Positions 5,999 through 13,709 of a DNA stretch of 41,910 nt are shown piece by piece (position 1 is the first letter of the stretch; the number at the start of each line of letters is the position of its first letter). This stretch comes from Candidatus Saccharimonadota bacterium (GTDB lineage: Bacteria > Patescibacteriota > Saccharimonadia > Saccharimonadales > Saccharimonadaceae). Made by a program: the position numbers and the translations under genes. The notes beneath the pieces are model-generated. The model was not told the origin of the DNA. It saw nothing but the letters and a program-made list of their open reading frames with translations, and made no database searches. The stretch covers positions 1 to 41,910 of the forward strand of contig JAFRFM010000035.1 of NCBI GenBank assembly GCA_017434345.1, read 5' to 3'.

Positions 5999-8900
5999 AA
6001 AAAATATAATTATATCTTTTATTTTAGCTGTTATAGTTACCACCTGTCTGTCAGCACAGGTATTTGCTGACCCGCCGTCGGAAGGTGGTGGTGGTAGTAG
6101 CACCGGCGGATCTGGTACACCATGTACTACGGGATATTGTTATGGGGCGAACCGTGGGGCTTCTTTAGCTCACTACCTCGTCAATCTAGATATTTATGGA
6201 GCGACTGAGGCTGGAGGAGAAGGAAATAAAATCAGAATGCCAAAGCCTTTAGCTAATGGTGGTAGCTATTCTGACGTGCGCATAGGCCACTGCGCCCGCG
6301 TTGGCGCGACTGACCTTTATTTTCTAGGTGCACTAGGAGAAAGACCTAGCGGATTTACAGGAGAGCAGATTAGCGCCGTGAAGTTTGGGGATTTAAAGAT
6401 GTACAACGGAAATTATGTCTATCGTTCTTCCAATGAGATTGGTAGTGAACCGATTGCTAATATAGACGGCTTATCTGGCGAAACGTATGTTGATGAGGGT
6501 GAAGTAAGTGGGTTACTGAATGACTTTAGAGAGTTCTATAGAAAACTACCAGACAAACGTAAAGAAATTATGAAACAAGATGGCCTTGATCCAGAAGGAA
6601 ATCCAGAGTGGTATAAAAATACTACATGGTTCTGTATGACTGATAACCCTAGTGGTGGCGGCGAATCCGGCTGGCACTCCCAATCCTACGCCAAAGCCGA
6701 AGACAAAAAATCCGAAGGCGTCCTCGACGGTACATCTAGTCTAAACGTCACCGTCGATAAAGACAAATCTAGCGTACAGGTAACTTTCCACCATGAGCTT
6801 GCCATGATGGACCGCGACGACTATAAAGATGTCAAGGTCGAAACCTCTTGGAAAGTAACGCAGGGTTCTAGCAAACAAGTCGGTTCCGGTACCGCTAACA
6901 CTCAAGGCGGCTCCTGGAAGTCCGGTAGTGGTGGCGCAGAGGGGTATCAAGTCATCGAAGTTAATAAAAACACCGCAACCGTCAATGTCCCAAATAGCGG
7001 CTCCGTTACCGTCTGCCAGACTATCACTTATAATAAACAAGATTTCGAAGTTTCCGGAAATAAAGTTACTAAAGCTGAAGGCGATTCTCGTAAGTCAAAG
7101 GCCTGCGTAGTCGTCTCGAAAGATGATGCTCCAGAGGAGATTGACGTCTGTAGCACCTTCTTCCCGGACGTGGATATAGATGAAAACTACGGAGACACCG
7201 AGGGGCACAGTAAAGTTGTAAATTATTCTCAGACACCAGGCGCCTCCTTGACTAGCACAAACGACAACGAGTGGAAAAAATTGGTCTATGCAAAGCCTAG
7301 CGACGAAGTCCAATTCCGCCACGCACTTTGTTTTGGCGCACAAAAAGTCACCGTCGATCCTAGTGGGACGAACCGTCAAGCCGGAAAAATTACTGCGAAC
7401 GAATTTGAAATTACGGCTAGCCCCGATGATGACTATCTGTTCAATATTCTAAACGAAGGAACCACTATTAAGAAAGGCGTTGCACGCGACCCGAAAATAA
7501 AGGCCGGCAAACAGGCGGACTGGGTTAGTGATTATGGTATTGCCATCTTCTCGCCAAACTTAAAATCTAAAGGTGCATTTAACTGTAGCGACTACGGCAT
7601 CGGTAGTCTAAAGAAATATTCCTATCAAATCCCAGGTTTCGGCGACGAACGTTGTGAAGTTACCGATTCTGATGTCGGCAAAGAATTCTCTCAAACAATG
7701 GAGTATAACGAAGTCCGAGCTTGGATTAATGAAAAATACCATACAGAGGGCTCTTGCGGTTGTGACGAGGACACCGCCGAACTCGAAACCGATTCCGTTG
7801 ATAGCTACCCTAAAGGCGGCAGCATCGGAAACTTCGAATTCGGTCGTTATAAGAAGTATGAATGTAAGAAATCCGGAGAATGTAATTGCTACACCGAAGG
7901 CGAAGGAGAAGATGAAGAGGAGATATGTCCGGATCCCGAATACTCTCTAGAAGATTCCGGCGTCGTCGCCTATCCTTACGAGGACGAAGAGAAAGATGTC
8001 AGCAACACTGCTACCGTTAAAGTCCCATACAACTTTAACACTTCCGCCGAATCTAGTATTCTAACTGGTGGCGACGTCCTCTTCGGTGGCGAAGAAGTTA
8101 CCTCTAGTTTTAAAGTTAAAATTCACGCCCGTAGCAACCCGCTAGTCTCCTCGGAGGACTATATGACTATCACCCCAGACGATACAGAAATCGAAGTCGC
8201 CGAGTTCCTTATTAAACCGGACGCCGACAGCAGCTTCGTCAGCGGTAGCAACAATGCCGGTATCGGCAACCTCTGTGACTTCGTCAATTCCGAATACTGC
8301 GTTCCAATCGATTATGACGGTGGTCCGTATAACGAGAACGGTAAGCTTAAAGGTAGTAAAAAAGCCTACAGCAACGAAATCACCCGTCGCGTCCCAGACG
8401 TAGAGGTCGGCTATAAATACTGCGTTGCCGTCGGCATTTCTCACTCCGACTCGCACGGCAAGCCGGACCAGGGACTTTCCGAAAGCGACGGTGCAAACAG
8501 TTTGTCTATGGGCGACACTAACCCGAACTGGCGCGTCTCAAACGTCTCCTGCCGCACTATCGCCAAGAAGCCAAACTTCCAGGTTTGGGGCGGAGTCTAT
8601 ACACAAGGTAGCATTGGCTCCACTATCTCCAATAAAAAGTTCGACGCCTCCGGCAACTACATTAACAACCTATACGGTTCTTGGGTGGACACCCTCGCCG
8701 TCGCCGGCGGTTCAGTACGCGGTTTCGCTTCCGGTGCCGGCTACGGTTACGATCCTAGCAACGGTGGCGGCACTAGCTATAATATCAATTATTGTGGTAA
8801 CCTAGATAAAATGACCATCGCTAATAACAACTGTAGCAATTATAGCTCATCCGCCGGCTATTCCGGGAACATTCAGGCCTCAACGCAATCCCTCCTCGAT

Positions 8901-9590
8901 AGAATTCTATCTCGCTATTCCATCCCGAATACGACTAGCGCGCAAACTTTCTCGCAGGAACTTTCCGGTGGTGCGAAGTACTTCCATTCGAGAAACAGTA
9001 TTAACCTCCACGATCTACTTTCTCAAAATACCGGTACTAGCGTAGTAAAAGTTGACGGCACGCTCTACATTACCGAAAATATATGTTCCGGCGGCGGCAC
9101 CTGCCCTCAAAATAACAGCGCATTTATCATCGGCGACCGTAATAATCAGTTGCACTATAACATCACTAGTCTAGCGCAAATGATTCTCATAGCCGACAAT
9201 GTCGTGATTAGCCCTAACGTTACGCAGATTGACGCCTGGATTTTTGCCAATAATAATCTCAATACCTGCGAAGATGGTCACGCAAGCGCAGACACATGTA
9301 ATAATCCAATCATCTTTAACGGTCCAGTCTTTGCTCAAACCATTACGCTTAACCGTACCGGTGGGGCCTATCCTGGTCGCAATGCTATTGGCTCTGCGTT
9401 CAATTCTACCGATCTTTCCTCGCGAAACAGAAGCACTAGCATCTTCACTAATAATACCGCCTATGGTTCCGAAACTCCTGCCGAAATCTTTAATCTCCGT
9501 CCAGATGCTTACTTCTGGGCGCATAATCAGGCGAACCGTCTCACCCAGGCCACCGTAGTTTACATGCGCGAACTTGCGCCGAGGTACTAG
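5991..9590 (+). CDS. Giant secreted protein, possible pilus-tip adhesin
   Basis: A 1199-residue protein with a signal peptide cut near residue 26 (VFA/DPP), a Gly/Ser linker, and a long acidic, Asp- and Cys-rich body. Cysteine clusters at about 590-640 (CGCDED, CKKSGECNC) look EGF-like or metal-binding. Residues about 960-1199 contain repeating beta segments (for example IADNVVISPNVTQIDAWIFANN) that suggest a beta-helix-like fold. There is no membrane anchor or LPXTG signal at the C-terminus. No family is recognised. It sits immediately upstream of three prepilins and a PilX-like protein in one operon, so a tip adhesin or pilus-exported surface protein is the best guess. The first 660 bases are more AT-rich than the rest, hinting at a recombined N-terminus. 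Confidence 0.65.
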   Translation: MIKKNIIISFILAVIVTTCLSAQVFADPPSEGGGGSSTGGSGTPCTTGYCYGANRGASLAHYLVNLDIYGATEAGGEGNKIRMPKPLANGGSYSDVRIGHCARVGATDLYFLGALGERPSGFTGEQISAVKFGDLKMYNGNYVYRSSNEIGSEPIANIDGLSGETYVDEGEVSGLLNDFREFYRKLPDKRKEIMKQDGLDPEGNPEWYKNTTWFCMTDNPSGGGESGWHSQSYAKAEDKKSEGVLDGTSSLNVTVDKDKSSVQVTFHHELAMMDRDDYKDVKVETSWKVTQGSSKQVGSGTANTQGGSWKSGSGGAEGYQVIEVNKNTATVNVPNSGSVTVCQTITYNKQDFEVSGNKVTKAEGDSRKSKACVVVSKDDAPEEIDVCSTFFPDVDIDENYGDTEGHSKVVNYSQTPGASLTSTNDNEWKKLVYAKPSDEVQFRHALCFGAQKVTVDPSGTNRQAGKITANEFEITASPDDDYLFNILNEGTTIKKGVARDPKIKAGKQADWVSDYGIAIFSPNLKSKGAFNCSDYGIGSLKKYSYQIPGFGDERCEVTDSDVGKEFSQTMEYNEVRAWINEKYHTEGSCGCDEDTAELETDSVDSYPKGGSIGNFEFGRYKKYECKKSGECNCYTEGEGEDEEEICPDPEYSLEDSGVVAYPYEDEEKDVSNTATVKVPYNFNTSAESSILTGGDVLFGGEEVTSSFKVKIHARSNPLVSSEDYMTITPDDTEIEVAEFLIKPDADSSFVSGSNNAGIGNLCDFVNSEYCVPIDYDGGPYNENGKLKGSKKAYSNEITRRVPDVEVGYKYCVAVGISHSDSHGKPDQGLSESDGANSLSMGDTNPNWRVSNVSCRTIAKKPNFQVWGGVYTQGSIGSTISNKKFDASGNYINNLYGSWVDTLAVAGGSVRGFASGAGYGYDPSNGGGTSYNINYCGNLDKMTIANNNCSNYSSSAGYSGNIQASTQSLLDRILSRYSIPNTTSAQTFSQELSGGAKYFHSRNSINLHDLLSQNTGTSVVKVDGTLYITENICSGGGTCPQNNSAFIIGDRNNQLHYNITSLAQMILIADNVVISPNVTQIDAWIFANNNLNTCEDGHASADTCNNPIIFNGPVFAQTITLNRTGGAYPGRNAIGSAFNSTDLSSRNRSTSIFTNNTAYGSETPAEIFNLRPDAYFWAHNQANRLTQATVVYMRELAPRY

Positions 9591-9592
9591 CA

Positions 9593-10573
9593 GTGCGTAA
9601 AGGTTTTACGGTTATCGAGGTTACATTGTTTGTCGCAGTCTCTGCCTTCCTTTTCGTGGGCATCGCCGCTACTGCTAGCTTAAATGTTTCTCGTCAGAGA
9701 TATAGTAACGCAGTAAATGACTATGTTGAATTTCTAAAAAACCTTTATTCTCAAGTTGAGAATGTTCAAAACTATCACGATCCAAACGATTATCATATCG
9801 GATGCACTATCTCTAGTGGCGCTACTAACCAATCATTCAGTACTAATAACGATACCGCTAATGGTAACGGACGTTCAAACTGTGCCGTCTATGGTAAAAT
9901 AGCCATCTTTAATCAAAGACCTAGCAATAATTCTAACAACACTGATGAAATTATGGTATATGATATCATCGGAGACATCGTAGATAATAAACACCCCCTC
10001 GTTGCTAATATCGGAGATACTATTGACGCCCTCCGTGCTGTTCATGCCGAATATCTATCCTGTGATAATGTGAATGGTAGTTATATACTAAACTACGCCG
10101 GGAACACTAGTTTCTATCTCCCGAGTTGGAGTAGCCGTATAGAGATCATTGCTAGAAATTATAATTATTTTTCCGGTGCGCTACTCATAGTCCGTTCCCC
10201 TATAGACGGAACCATCCATACCTACATGCTAGACCTTAACGACGGCACAAATGACCGCATAACCGATGTCGTCTCCTCTAGGAGCATCTACGCAAGTTGT
10301 AGCGCCGCACTCGGCGCCGCAAGGACCGGCCATGCCGACCTGGCTGAATACCTTACTAATAACAATGCACAAAGATACCGTTTTAGGGCAGAAGAAGTGA
10401 ACTTCTGTGTAAATTCCGACGACATCTTCGCCTATAGTGGACTTCGCCGTAATGTTCGTATCAATCTTAATCCTAGCGACGGAGACTTTGGTAGCGATTC
10501 CTCTGCCGTTGAGTTAGTACAGCTAGATGTCCCGAGTAGTGTGAATGACCCAGGGGGCAACAAATGTCTATAA
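9593..10573 (+). CDS. Type IV minor prepilin (class III signal)
   Basis: A 326-residue prepilin-like protein. The leader MRKG is followed by FTVIE and a hydrophobic helix, with the prepilin peptidase site at Gly4/Phe5 and Glu at position +5 of the mature form (Glu9). It is much longer than a major pilin (about 150), as expected of a minor or adhesive pilin. The outer domain is Asn/Asp-rich with several cysteines. It starts with GTG two bases after the stop of the giant protein; GAGG at 9581-9584 can serve as ribosome site. The next prepilin overlaps its 3' end by 10 bases. No prepilin peptidase is seen in the window, so it must be encoded elsewhere. Confidence 0.82.
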   Translation: MRKGFTVIEVTLFVAVSAFLFVGIAATASLNVSRQRYSNAVNDYVEFLKNLYSQVENVQNYHDPNDYHIGCTISSGATNQSFSTNNDTANGNGRSNCAVYGKIAIFNQRPSNNSNNTDEIMVYDIIGDIVDNKHPLVANIGDTIDALRAVHAEYLSCDNVNGSYILNYAGNTSFYLPSWSSRIEIIARNYNYFSGALLIVRSPIDGTIHTYMLDLNDGTNDRITDVVSSRSIYASCSAALGAARTGHADLAEYLTNNNAQRYRFRAEEVNFCVNSDDIFAYSGLRRNVRINLNPSDGDFGSDSSAVELVQLDVPSSVNDPGGNKCL

Positions 10574-11289
10574 AACGTGGCGATACGATGATTGAAGTAA
10601 TGTTTGCTATTGCTGTATTTGCGTTAGTGTCCGTTTTATCTCTAATCGTCATGAATTCCGGCGTATCTACCGCCGAGGCCACACTTGAGCTTTCCATGGC
10701 GAGAAATGAAATTGATGCCCAGGCCGAAGGTATCCGCTATATCCATAACTCTTTCCTCTCCGAGCGCGAATTTCCGACGGCAAATCAAACCTATCTTAAC
10801 CTATGGCGGAACCTAAAGAGTTATATTAACGCGTACGATTCTAACGCAGTACAGGAACTGTCCGTGCGGACTTGCGAACAACGCTACACCTCTCCATCTA
10901 ATACGGAAAGCATTTTCCACAGGAAGGCTTTCGTCGTCAATACTAGAAACATTGACCCGAATAACCCTTCAAACACACTTATCGGCGCAGACCAAAGTCG
11001 TTTCAAGATGACATCCCTCTATCCGCGTATCATCTTTGGCGGGAGTAATGATTCTGACACCTCTCTTACTGAAACATATACTAATTTTAAAACTGCAGAG
11101 GGGATTTGGGTAATTCCAATAGAGAGCCAAAGTCGTGCCACGTCCTATAGTTCCGCTCTTAGCGACCAACCAGAATTCTTTGATTTTCATATCTATACAT
11201 GTTGGTACGCCCCTGGCCGAGATTTGCCGACTACCATCGGCACAATCATCCGTCTATATAATCCAGAAATGCTGGAGGTCACGAGATGA
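10564..11289 (+). CDS. Type IV minor prepilin (PilV/GspI-like)
   Basis: A 241-residue protein with leader MSIKRG, then DTMIEVMFAIAVFALVSVLS: cleavage after Gly6, mature residue 1 is Asp instead of Phe, and Glu at +5 is kept. The short helix and DTMIEVM start resemble PilV/GspI-type pseudopilins. It overlaps the previous gene by 10 bases, with GGGGG just upstream as ribosome site, and shares ATGA with the next gene. It is probably part of a four-subunit minor pilin complex that primes pilus assembly, as known for PilV/W/X/E or GspH/I/J/K. The outer domain has few cysteines and no recognised fold. Confidence 0.82.
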   Translation: MSIKRGDTMIEVMFAIAVFALVSVLSLIVMNSGVSTAEATLELSMARNEIDAQAEGIRYIHNSFLSEREFPTANQTYLNLWRNLKSYINAYDSNAVQELSVRTCEQRYTSPSNTESIFHRKAFVVNTRNIDPNNPSNTLIGADQSRFKMTSLYPRIIFGGSNDSDTSLTETYTNFKTAEGIWVIPIESQSRATSYSSALSDQPEFFDFHIYTCWYAPGRDLPTTIGTIIRLYNPEMLEVTR

Positions 11290-12194
11290 GTAGCCCTAGG
11301 ACTGAACGCGGATTTACTATCGTAGAGCTGACCCTCGCCTGTGCTTTCATCGGCGTATTACTCACTACTATCGCTTTACTTACTAATCACATCATTTCAA
11401 TTTACCAAAAAGGCCTATCCCTAAAGGCCGTAAATATCGTTGGCGAGGACCTTATTGACGACATTACTCGCGACATCGCCGGTTCTCCGATTGTTCCGCT
11501 ATCTGGCAATTCGCTTTGTTATACCTATCTCTCTGGTGGTCTCCAAAATAGCTGTATTAGTAGTGGCGACAATGGGTTTAAGCTTATCTTCCAAAAGCGT
11601 ACAACTAGCGCTCGCATTGTTAAGGGGAACACTAACCTCCCATCCGTACCTAGCGGCGGCGCGTTCTGTACCGGACATTATTCTTACCTCTGGAATAGCG
11701 GTTACGTCCTCGATGATACCGTGTATACTCGGCCAAACGGCAGCTCTCTAAGTGGTGAGCGTGCGGTCTTAACTCTCGGTTCCGGGGATAATAGACGTGA
11801 GATTAGAGATTTCCATCTCCTACGTGTCCATGACACCTCCCGCGAAGTCTGTAAATCCGCTATCAACAATGCTAATAGCTATATTACACCAGGTAAGGAC
11901 TACACAGTCAGCAATGTTAATGCCGAAGTTTCCGAGCTTCTTGGTCCTTCCGAAGATAACCTCGCCTTCTACGATTTTAATATGTTTAGCCCAATCAGTA
12001 GTTATCATGCTACCACTGGCCACGCTTTCTATTCCGGCACCTTTATCCTCGCGACCGTTCGTGGCGGCGTGAATATTATGGCTTCCGGCAACTACTGTAC
12101 CGAAACTCCAGATTTCCTAAATACAGATTTTGCTTATTGTGCAATGAATAAATTTAATTTCGCCACTCGGGCGACAGGAGAGGGAATAAGATGA
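11286..12194 (+). CDS. Type IV minor prepilin (PilW/GspJ-like)
   Basis: A 302-residue protein with leader MSSPRTERG and then FTIVELTLACAFIGVLLTTI: cleavage at Gly9/Phe10 and Glu at +5 (Glu14). The size and FTIVELTLA start resemble PilW/GspJ pseudopilins. It begins in an ATGA overlap with the previous gene, preceded by GGAGG, and its own TGA overlaps the next ATG. The strict coupling implies fixed stoichiometry. The outer domain has several cysteines (for example SGNSLC, LQNSC, GAFC), so disulphides are likely. Confidence 0.82.
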   Translation: MSSPRTERGFTIVELTLACAFIGVLLTTIALLTNHIISIYQKGLSLKAVNIVGEDLIDDITRDIAGSPIVPLSGNSLCYTYLSGGLQNSCISSGDNGFKLIFQKRTTSARIVKGNTNLPSVPSGGAFCTGHYSYLWNSGYVLDDTVYTRPNGSSLSGERAVLTLGSGDNRREIRDFHLLRVHDTSREVCKSAINNANSYITPGKDYTVSNVNAEVSELLGPSEDNLAFYDFNMFSPISSYHATTGHAFYSGTFILATVRGGVNIMASGNYCTETPDFLNTDFAYCAMNKFNFATRATGEGIR

Positions 12195-13450
12195 AACAAT
12201 TTTTAGCAAAAAACAATAAACACACTCTACGTGGCGCCGCCTCGTTCTATGTTGTAATTTTTACAACATTATTACTTAGCGTGATCACGATGAGTTTTAT
12301 CAGGATAATGATATCCGAGGCTACAAAAACTACTAACGACGATCTATCAAAATCTGCCTATGATTCCGCTCTTGCCGGCATAGAAGATGCAAAAATTGCC
12401 CTTACGAAATACCATGAGTGTATCGACCAGGGATATACTGCTAAAAACCCTACTACGAATTATTGCGAGCATATCATCTACCTCATGGAAAATTTTCCAG
12501 ACGACTGTGATTTAGTTTCATTAATGCTCGGCCGTAATAATGACGAACACGGCGAGGTAATTGTACGCGAGTCGTCGTCTAGTAGAGCCTCTACAAATAT
12601 GGAACAGGCCTATACTTGTGTAAAAATGAGCGAGGAATTAGTGGATTATCGCTCGCAGGTTTCCTCTTCTAATCGAGTACGTCTCGTCCCACTCCGCGCC
12701 GAGGACGTTTCAAGGATAACCGGAGTTGCTTTCAACTGGTATTCTACTGCAGGTGGGAGTAATAAGACCTCGGACAAGTTTATCGACTATGCCACGGCAT
12801 CCTCTGGTTATATACCAGTAGTAGTTGTAGATATCTTCCAAACCGACGCTGCATTTAGGATCGGCGAGTTGAGCACGAACAACAATAGTAAAACCGGGAC
12901 GGATCATTCTTCTCTCATTCTTCAACCGACCGGTGGAGCTGGAATTACAAAGATATCTTCTAGTGACGTCCTCAACGCATCCGATAAATACGATAATTCT
13001 CCAATTCGTGTCCAATGTGGTAATACCTATGATTTTAAGTGCCAATCTTACATTCAGTTCCCGCAGACTTTCCGCAACGAAGGCCGTAATGAGAGCACCT
13101 TCCTTCTCCGTGTAGAATTACCTTACGCTGATGAGGAGGCGGACTTCTCCGTGCAACTTTGTACCGGACATTCGTTGGACGGTCTCTGTAACAGCACAAT
13201 CGAGATGGACGGCGTCCAGGCGCAGATTGACAGTACCGGTCGCGCAAATGACCTCTACCGCCGTCTTGAAACTCGTGTCGAGCTTGTCGATACGAACTTC
13301 CCATACCCAGAATTCGCTATCCAATCAAACGGCAACACAGGTGAAACCCTTAGTAAAAACTTCTGGGTTACTCGTAACTGCTGGAGTTCGGACATTGGCG
13401 GCTCAGTTAGCAGCTGCCCGAATAGTAGTGATACGGTAGTCGGGTTTTAA
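12191..13450 (+). CDS. PilX/GspK-like minor pilin
   Basis: A 419-residue protein with a basic leader and RGAASFYVVIFTTLLLSVIT at about 14-33. As in PilX and GspK proteins, it lacks the Glu at +5 yet has a Gly followed by a small residue at the cleavage site and one hydrophobic helix (16-40). After the helix comes SAYDSALAGIEDAKIALTKY, the typical PilX-type helical linker. In type II systems and pili GspK/PilX caps the tip complex. The large Ser/Asp-rich outer domain has at least eight cysteines. It is the last gene of the operon begun at 5198. No intrinsic terminator is seen before the initiator tRNA promoter. Confidence 0.75.
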   Translation: MKQFLAKNNKHTLRGAASFYVVIFTTLLLSVITMSFIRIMISEATKTTNDDLSKSAYDSALAGIEDAKIALTKYHECIDQGYTAKNPTTNYCEHIIYLMENFPDDCDLVSLMLGRNNDEHGEVIVRESSSSRASTNMEQAYTCVKMSEELVDYRSQVSSSNRVRLVPLRAEDVSRITGVAFNWYSTAGGSNKTSDKFIDYATASSGYIPVVVVDIFQTDAAFRIGELSTNNNSKTGTDHSSLILQPTGGAGITKISSSDVLNASDKYDNSPIRVQCGNTYDFKCQSYIQFPQTFRNEGRNESTFLLRVELPYADEEADFSVQLCTGHSLDGLCNSTIEMDGVQAQIDSTGRANDLYRRLETRVELVDTNFPYPEFAIQSNGNTGETLSKNFWVTRNCWSSDIGGSVSSCPNSSDTVVGF

Positions 13451-13453
13451 TTC

Positions 13454-13482
13454 TTGCTTTTTCTGGAAAAGTTTGATATAAT
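13454..13482 (+). promoter_or_regulatory. Promoter of initiator tRNA
   Basis: TTGCTT (13454-13459), 17-base spacer, TATAAT (13477-13482). Transcription should begin near 13489, so the primary transcript starts with the partial tRNA copy at 13491 and carries about 84 nt before the mature tRNA. Confidence 0.7.
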
Positions 13483-13490
13483 AGTATTAT

Positions 13491-13572
13491 ATCGCGGGGT
13501 AGAGCAGCCTGGTAGCTCCTCTTACCTCGTAACCGCTCATGAGCCAAACGAGCTCGTGGAGCAATTTAACAT
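13491..13572 (+). repeat. Partial tRNA-fMet copy with inverted anticodon-arm segment
   Basis: Bases 13491-13518 are identical to 13571-13598 (28 nt: two flanking bases plus the first 26 nt of the tRNA). After that it diverges, but CTCGTAACC (13526-13534) still echoes the tRNA's CTCATAACC. Bases 13539-13554 are an exact reverse complement of 13594-13609, which covers the D-stem 3' arm, anticodon stem 5' arm and the CAT anticodon. Two short palindromes (GCTCATGAGC 13535-13544, ACGAGCTCGT 13548-13557) flank it, as expected from fold-back template switching. The copy cannot form a tRNA. Confidence 0.8.
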
Positions 13573-13649
13573 CGCGGGGTAGAGCAGCCTGGTAGCTCGT
13601 TTGGCTCATAACCAAAAGGTCGTTAGTTCAAATCTAACCCCCGCCACCA
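13573..13649 (+). tRNA. Initiator tRNA-fMet (CAT)
   Basis: A 77-nt cloverleaf with encoded CCA (13647-13649). Initiator hallmarks are the unpaired C1 x C72 at the top of the acceptor stem and the A11:T24 pair in the D stem. The anticodon loop is CTCATAA. The anticodon stem is TTTGG/CCAAA, so only two of the three conserved G:C pairs (30:40, 31:39) are present; 29:41 is T:A. The terminator stem begins inside its 3' end. Confidence 0.95.
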
Positions 13650-13698
13650 GGGTGGAGACATAATGACCCCCCATTGTGTCTCCACCCTGGTGTTTTTT
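13645..13698 (+). terminator. Terminator overlapping the tRNA-fMet 3' end
   Basis: A 21-bp stem (13645-13665 with 13672-13692, one G-U wobble) with a 6-base loop, followed by six Ts (13693-13698). Its 5' arm starts with CACCA, which is nucleotides 72-76 of the tRNA, so hairpin formation competes with exposure of the CCA end and RNase cleavage is needed to free it. Confidence 0.9.
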
Positions 13699-13709
13699 AT
13701 GCGCATATA

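Noticed and set aside
11286-12194. UGA recoding as in Absconditabacteria
   Set aside because: TGA ends the prepilin genes at 11289 and 12194 in normal ATGA overlaps, and reading it as glycine would run into the next gene out of frame.
13035-13439. Several long open frames overlapping the PilX-like gene
   Set aside because: They overlap the real pilin gene in other frames, with no ribosome site and implausible composition.
13491-13560. First tRNA-like copy as a second tRNA gene
   Set aside because: Only the first 26 nt match the tRNA; anticodon stem, T arm and acceptor 3' side are absent.
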